In this document: piece after piece, positions 60,170 to 64,000 of the stretch
How positions within the stretch are numbered: the stretch's first letter is position 1
Layout of the letters: each line of letters begins with the position of its first letter
Source: CmP2 sp052084925
GTDB taxonomy: Bacteria; Actinomycetota; Actinomycetes; Actinomycetales; Micrococcaceae
Assembly: GCA_052084925.1 (NCBI GenBank)
Contig: JBQDEV010000009.1
Location: 1 to 64,000, forward strand
Direction: 5' to 3'
Length of the DNA: 64,000 bases
Program-made: the position numbers and the translations under genes
Notes under the pieces: generated by a model
What the model was told of the DNA's origin: nothing
Databases searched by the model: none
The model's input: only the letters and a program-made list of their open reading frames with translations

Positions 60170-60496
60170 CGCGAGGCCGACCCGCGCTGATCAGCAATGG
60201 CTGCAGGCGCGGGACTGCGGGCGCCGCGCCCACCTCGACGTGCGGATTCATGACTCAGCAGACAAGATCGAGCGATCAGAGCCGGTTTTTGTCTGTCGAG
60301 TCATGAATTTCGCGGTTAAGGCCATTTTTGACCCCGGTTGATCCGAGGCGCGCCACCTACTCGTGCGCAGACGGGCCCGTGGGCACCTGCCCGCGCGCGT
60401 GATCTTCGGGTAGGTTGGAAACACACCTGCCCGGGGCGCCTAGGAGTTCGTGTACAGTCCGCGCGCCCGCGCCCAACCGACGCTCCAGGAGTCCGT
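60170..60496. other. 327-bp intergenic region with a long dyad
   Basis: No gene is supported. The region holds the 63-nt dyad at 60246-60308 and, at its end, the AGGAG of the M13 peptidase gene (60487-60491). In-frame extension of the peptidase to 60338 is possible but the added residues are Arg/Pro-rich and unlike the family. Confidence 0.6.
60246..60308. repeat. 63-nt imperfect palindrome (REP-like element)
   Basis: Twenty-base arms at 60246-60265 and 60289-60308: ATTCATGACTC pairs perfectly with GAGTCATGAAT, then a 2-base mismatch, then CAGACAA with TTGTCTG. The 23-nt centre contains a second small stem GATCG-AG-CGATC. No T-tract follows on the plus strand. Confidence 0.65.
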
Positions 60497-62491
60497 GTGC
60501 CTTCACCTCAGCCCTCGCCCCGCGAAGACCTCTACCGTCACATCAACGGCGAATGGCTCGATACGAACGAGATCCCGGCCGATCAGGGCGCCTACGGTGC
60601 GTTCATGGAGCTGCGCGATGCCGCCGAGGAGGCCGTGCACTCCCTGGCCACCGATGCCGCCGCCGCGCTCAGTGACGGCACCGTCGAAGGCCAGCCCGCC
60701 GAGGACGCCGGCGAAGCCGCGTTCACCGCGAATAACGACGACGACGGCGCCACCGCACGCATCGGGGCGCTGTATACGGCGTTCATGGACACCGAGCGCA
60801 TTGAGCGCCGCGGCCTGGAGCCCATCATCGCTGAGCTCTCCCAGATTGAGGGGGTGTCCAGCGTGGAGGAGCTGCTCGAGCTCTCCGCCGTCCTGCAGCG
60901 TTCCGGCGTCTCCGGGCTCATCGCCACCGGCGCCCTCAACGATGCTGGCAACCCCGAGCGCATGCTGCTGCACCTGCTCCAGGACGGCCTCGGCCTGCCG
61001 GACGAGTCCTACTACCGGGACGAGTCCTTCGCCCAGATCCTCGCGGACTACCGCCAGCACGTGGCCAACCTGTTCGGACTCGCCGGCATCGGCGGCGACC
61101 CCCAGCAGACCCAGCGCGACGCGGACGACGTCGTCGATCTCGAGACCCGCATCGCTGCGGTTCATTGGGACGTGGTGACCTGCCGCGACGCCGTCAAGCG
61201 CTACAACCTGCTCGGCCGGGACGAGCTGGTGGAGCTGTTCCCGCTGGTGACCTCGTGGCTGGCGGGCATCGTCGGCGAGGCCGAGAACCGCTCCGCCGAG
61301 GTGGTCGTCTGGCAGCCCGATTTCCTCTCCGGAATCCAGCGCCTGCTCACCGAGGCCCCGCTGGCCACCTGGAAGCGGTGGCTGCAGCTGCAGCTGCTCC
61401 GCTCCGCCGCCCCCTACCTCACCGAGGCGTTCGTCAACGAGAACTTCGAGTTCTACGGCCGCAAGATCGCCGGTACCGAGGAAGTGCGCCCGCGCTGGAA
61501 GCGCGCGGTCAGCTTCATCAACGGCGCGGTGGGCGAGGACGTCGGCCGGCTCTACGTGGCACGGCACTTCCCGGAGGAACACAAGTCCGCCATGGATGAG
61601 CTGGTCTCCACCCTGCTGGAGGCTTACCGTCGGTCCATCTCCTCCCTGGAGTGGATGAGCGAGGACACCCGGCAGCGCGCCCTGGAGAAGCTCTCCCTGT
61701 TCAACCCGATGGTCGGCTACCCGGTGAAATGGATCGACTACTCGAGCCTCGTCGTGGATCCGCGGGACCTGATGGCCTCGGTGTTCGCCGCCTCAGAATT
61801 CGCGTTCGAGCGCGACCTCGCCAAGATCGAGACCGGGCCGGACCCGGAGGAATGGCACATGTCGCCGCAGACGGTGAACGCCTACTATTCGCCGCTGGAG
61901 AACGCCATCGTGTTCCCGGCCGCCATCCTCCAGCCCCCGTTCTTCGACCCGGAGGCCTCCGCCGCCCAGAACTTCGGCGGCATCGGTGCGGTTATCGGCC
62001 ATGAGATCGGTCACGGATTCGACGACCAGGGCTCCCAGTACGCCGGCGACGGCACGCTGCGCGACTGGTGGACGGCGGACGACCGCGAGGCCTTCTCCGC
62101 CCGCACCGCGCAGCTGGTGGAGCAGTACGCCGCCCTGACCCCCGACGTCGCCCCGGAACACCCGGTCAACGGCGAGCTCACCCTGGGCGAGAACATCGGC
62201 GACCTCGGCGGGCTCGGCATCGCCCACCAGGCGCTGGCCATCCACCAGGAAGAGCACCAGCAGTCCGACGCCGACGCGGACCGCGAGTTCTTCACCTCCT
62301 GGGCCACCGTGTGGCGCCAGCTGACCCGGCGCGAGACGATGATCACCCGCATCGCCTCCGACCCGCACTCGCCCAACGAGTTCCGCTGCAACCAGGTGGT
62401 CAAGAACCTCGACGCCTTCCACGCCGCCTTCGGCACCGAGCCCGGTGACCCCATGTGGCTGGAGCCCGAGCAGCGCGTCACCATCTGGTAG
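60497..62491 (+). CDS. M13-family zinc metallopeptidase (neprilysin/PepO type)
   Basis: A 664-residue endopeptidase. It has the typical DLYRHINGEWLDTNEIPADQGAYGAFMELRD split N-terminal block, the middle NAYYSPLENAIVFPAAILQPPFF region, the zinc site HEIGH (502-506), third ligand Glu565 in ENIGDLGG and the C-terminal RCNQVVKNLDAFHAAFG. GTG at 60497 is chosen for AGGAG 5 nt upstream. There is no signal peptide, as in mycobacterial and lactococcal PepO-like enzymes, so it probably acts on cytosolic peptides. Confidence 0.95.
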   Translation: MPSPQPSPREDLYRHINGEWLDTNEIPADQGAYGAFMELRDAAEEAVHSLATDAAAALSDGTVEGQPAEDAGEAAFTANNDDDGATARIGALYTAFMDTERIERRGLEPIIAELSQIEGVSSVEELLELSAVLQRSGVSGLIATGALNDAGNPERMLLHLLQDGLGLPDESYYRDESFAQILADYRQHVANLFGLAGIGGDPQQTQRDADDVVDLETRIAAVHWDVVTCRDAVKRYNLLGRDELVELFPLVTSWLAGIVGEAENRSAEVVVWQPDFLSGIQRLLTEAPLATWKRWLQLQLLRSAAPYLTEAFVNENFEFYGRKIAGTEEVRPRWKRAVSFINGAVGEDVGRLYVARHFPEEHKSAMDELVSTLLEAYRRSISSLEWMSEDTRQRALEKLSLFNPMVGYPVKWIDYSSLVVDPRDLMASVFAASEFAFERDLAKIETGPDPEEWHMSPQTVNAYYSPLENAIVFPAAILQPPFFDPEASAAQNFGGIGAVIGHEIGHGFDDQGSQYAGDGTLRDWWTADDREAFSARTAQLVEQYAALTPDVAPEHPVNGELTLGENIGDLGGLGIAHQALAIHQEEHQQSDADADREFFTSWATVWRQLTRRETMITRIASDPHSPNEFRCNQVVKNLDAFHAAFGTEPGDPMWLEPEQRVTIW

Positions 62492-62507
62492 CCGCTCCGG
62501 CGGGGAG

Positions 62508-63020
62508 TCACGGCGTCGCGAACTCCTCCCGCATCCGGGTCAGGGTGCGTCGGATGTTGCCGCGCTGGAACTCGGACATCAGCCGCCCGCCCGTCACCCG
62601 GCGGTCGAAGATTCGGGCCAGCGCGTCCGGCCAGGACGTGCGGTCGTCCCGCCAGGTCTCGGTGACCTCCGTGCTGCCATCGGGCTGGGGGCTGAGCTCG
62701 TAGGTCCAGGTCGCGATGCCGCCGCGCAGTCGCGGGGTGCGCACCCCGATCCGCTGCACCCGGAAGGCGAAGCGCCGCCCCGGCTCCGACTCCGTCACCA
62801 CGCAACGGGTGATCCACCGCGCTCGGCCCCGCCGGTTCGTCACATCGAAGGACTCCCCGACCTCCAGGGGTCGCCCGGGACTGGAAGCCCCCGTATTCTC
62901 CGGGCTCCAGCGCGGCATTTGCGTCGGATCCGCCAGCTGGGCCCACAGCGTGTCGGCCTCGGCATCGACGATCACCGAATCGCTGACCTGCATGAGCCGG
63001 CGGGGAGAGGTGCGGGGCAT
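62508..63020 (-). CDS. SRPBCC / polyketide cyclase-like protein
   Basis: A 170-residue START-fold protein: VSDSVIVDAEADTLWAQLADPTQMPRWSPENTG, then WITRCVVTESEPGRRFAFRV and a C-terminal helix MSEFQRGNIRRTLTRM. An AAAGG lies about 9 nt before the ATG. It converges on the M13 gene and diverges from lysS. Ligand unknown. Confidence 0.87.
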   Translation of the reverse strand: MPRTSPRRLMQVSDSVIVDAEADTLWAQLADPTQMPRWSPENTGASSPGRPLEVGESFDVTNRRGRARWITRCVVTESEPGRRFAFRVQRIGVRTPRLRGGIATWTYELSPQPDGSTEVTETWRDDRTSWPDALARIFDRRVTGGRLMSEFQRGNIRRTLTRMREEFATP

Positions 63021-63136
63021 AGGAGCGCCTTTCGTTGGGGTACCGTCCCATCGTGGCGCACGCGACTTGACGGCACCAGGGTCCGCGCCCGACGCGCTGG
63101 GATCCCGGGGTCCGGGAATCGGTAGACTGGTGCGCT

Positions 63137-64000
63137 GTGAGCACCCAGACTTCTGAACCGAACACCCGCGACCAGCGCCTCGTCCGCCAGACCAAGCGCG
63201 CCGAACTGCTCGAGGCCGGTGAGGCCTACCCCGCGCAGGTGGCTCGCACCCACTCCCTGCAGCAGGTCCGCGACGCCCACCCGGAGCTCGAACCAGGCAC
63301 GGAGACCGGCGAGATCGTCTCCGTGACCGGACGCATCGTCTTCCAGCGAAACACCGGCAAGCTCTGCTTCGCCACCCTGCAGGAGGGCGGTCACGATGGC
63401 GAGGGGGTGCGTTTGCAGGTCATGCTCTCCCTGGCGAACGTGGGGGAGGAGTCCCTGGCCGAGTTCAAGCACCTGGTCGACCTGGGCGATCACCTGGCGG
63501 TCACCGGTGAAGTGATCACGTCCCGCCGCGGTGAGCTCTCCATCATGGCCCACTCCTGGCAGATGGCCTCCAAGGCGTTGCGCCCGCTGCCCGTGCTGCA
63601 CGCCGATCTCAACGAGGAGACCCGGGTCCGGCAGCGCTACGCCGATCTGATCGTGCGGCCCGAGGCCCGCCAGATGGTGCACACCCGGGCGAAAATTATC
63701 CGCTCCATCCGGAACACCCTGGAGTCCCGCGACTACGTCGAGGTCGAGACGCCGATGCTGCAGCTCATCCACGGCGGCGCCCAGGCCCGGCCCTTCGCCA
63801 CTCACCTGAACGCTTTCGACCAGCCCATGACGCTGCGCATCGCCACCGAGCTGTACCTGAAGCGTTGCGTGGTCGGCGGCATTGACCGGGTCTTCGAGAT
63901 CGGCCGCGTCTTCCGCAACGAGGGCGTGGATTCCACCCACTCCCCGGAATTCACCACGCTGGAGTCCTACGAGGCCTGGGCCGATATGTACGTGATGGCC
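63137..64000 (+). CDS. lysS: lysyl-tRNA synthetase, class II (5' part, continues beyond the window)
   Basis: The first 288 codons are present and the frame is open to the end. The N-terminal OB-fold anticodon domain (about 30-150: VSVTGRIVFQRNTGKLCFATLQ, LVDLGDHLAVTGEV) and the start of the class II core (RQRYADLIVRPEARQMVHTRAKII, ETPMLQ, GGAQARPFATHLNAFDQPMTLRIATELYLKR, FEIGRVFRNEG) are clear. GTG at 63137 lies 8 nt after TAGACT, so a leaderless message is likely. Third position after panC and SRPBCC genes is common in Micrococcales. Confidence 0.95.
   Translation, partial: MSTQTSEPNTRDQRLVRQTKRAELLEAGEAYPAQVARTHSLQQVRDAHPELEPGTETGEIVSVTGRIVFQRNTGKLCFATLQEGGHDGEGVRLQVMLSLANVGEESLAEFKHLVDLGDHLAVTGEVITSRRGELSIMAHSWQMASKALRPLPVLHADLNEETRVRQRYADLIVRPEARQMVHTRAKIIRSIRNTLESRDYVEVETPMLQLIHGGAQARPFATHLNAFDQPMTLRIATELYLKRCVVGGIDRVFEIGRVFRNEGVDSTHSPEFTTLESYEAWADMYVMA

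Noticed and set aside
60338..60496. Extended N-terminus of the M13 peptidase
   Set aside because: The added residues are Arg/Pro-rich and unlike the family, and AGGAG is correctly spaced for GTG 60497.

Overview
The window is high-GC DNA with frequent GTG and TTG starts, tightly packed operons with 4-bp or 1-bp start/stop overlaps, a DUF222/13E12-type HNH endonuclease gene, LAxTG-type surface anchoring and the gene order tilS-hpt-ftsH-folE-folP-folB-folK-DUF3180-PH-PH-DUF2520-panC-lysS. Together these point to an actinobacterium of the Micrococcales (Micrococcaceae-like). I cannot assign a genus. At least ten genes carry a TANNNT box about 6-7 nt before the start codon and no ribosome binding site in the usual place, so leaderless translation looks common in this genome.

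Layout. 0.2-4.2 kb is the edge of a surface-polysaccharide locus: UDP-glucose dehydrogenase, an alpha/beta-hydrolase-like protein and a Wzm/Wzt-type ABC exporter. 4.3-9.6 kb holds an aldehyde dehydrogenase, an envelope-stress-like two-component system with a DUF4097 protein, a small secreted peptide and an orphan AbiEi-like antitoxin with a palindromic promoter. 9.7-16.4 kb has a 1380-residue LAxTG-anchored LamG/metallophosphoesterase protein and phosphoglucomutase. 16.5-18.9 kb is an accessory patch with a SIR2-domain protein that looks like a defence NADase, and a possible leaderless 58-residue protein. 18.9-23.3 kb is a choline-O-sulfate operon (BCCT transporter, choline sulfatase, and its own formylglycine-generating enzyme). 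23.3-26.5 kb has an amidase and an MFS exporter. 26.8-29.5 kb is a second, lower-GC accessory patch with small unknown genes, a toxin-antitoxin-like remnant and a Schlafen/AlbA_2 protein.

29.5-36.9 kb returns to core metabolism (rhodanese, pheA, lipid kinase, serS, HAD phosphatase) but includes two tandem isopropylmalate-dehydrogenase-like paralogs that have lost key catalytic residues. 36.9-39.6 kb is the most striking locus: a small helical partner, a WXG-domain/calpain-type cysteine protease, and two homologous downstream proteins, one cytosolic and one a lipoprotein. I read it as a contact-dependent or secreted toxin with a double immunity system. 39.7-54.6 kb is housekeeping: HNH/DUF222, ppa, lipid-anchored PBP4, a zinc metalloprotease-like protein, tRNA lysidine synthesis, purine salvage, FtsH, folate synthesis, two PH-domain membrane proteins and a DUF2520 dehydrogenase. 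54.7-58.5 kb is an insert between DUF2520 and panC, which are commonly neighbours: a TetR gene whose expected ATG is ATC, an unknown protein, a membrane-anchored molybdopterin oxidoreductase and a fasciclin lipoprotein. 58.6-64 kb carries panC, two SRPBCC proteins, an M13 metallopeptidase and the 5' part of lysS, which runs off the end.

No tRNA, rRNA, CRISPR array, insertion sequence or integrase was recognised.
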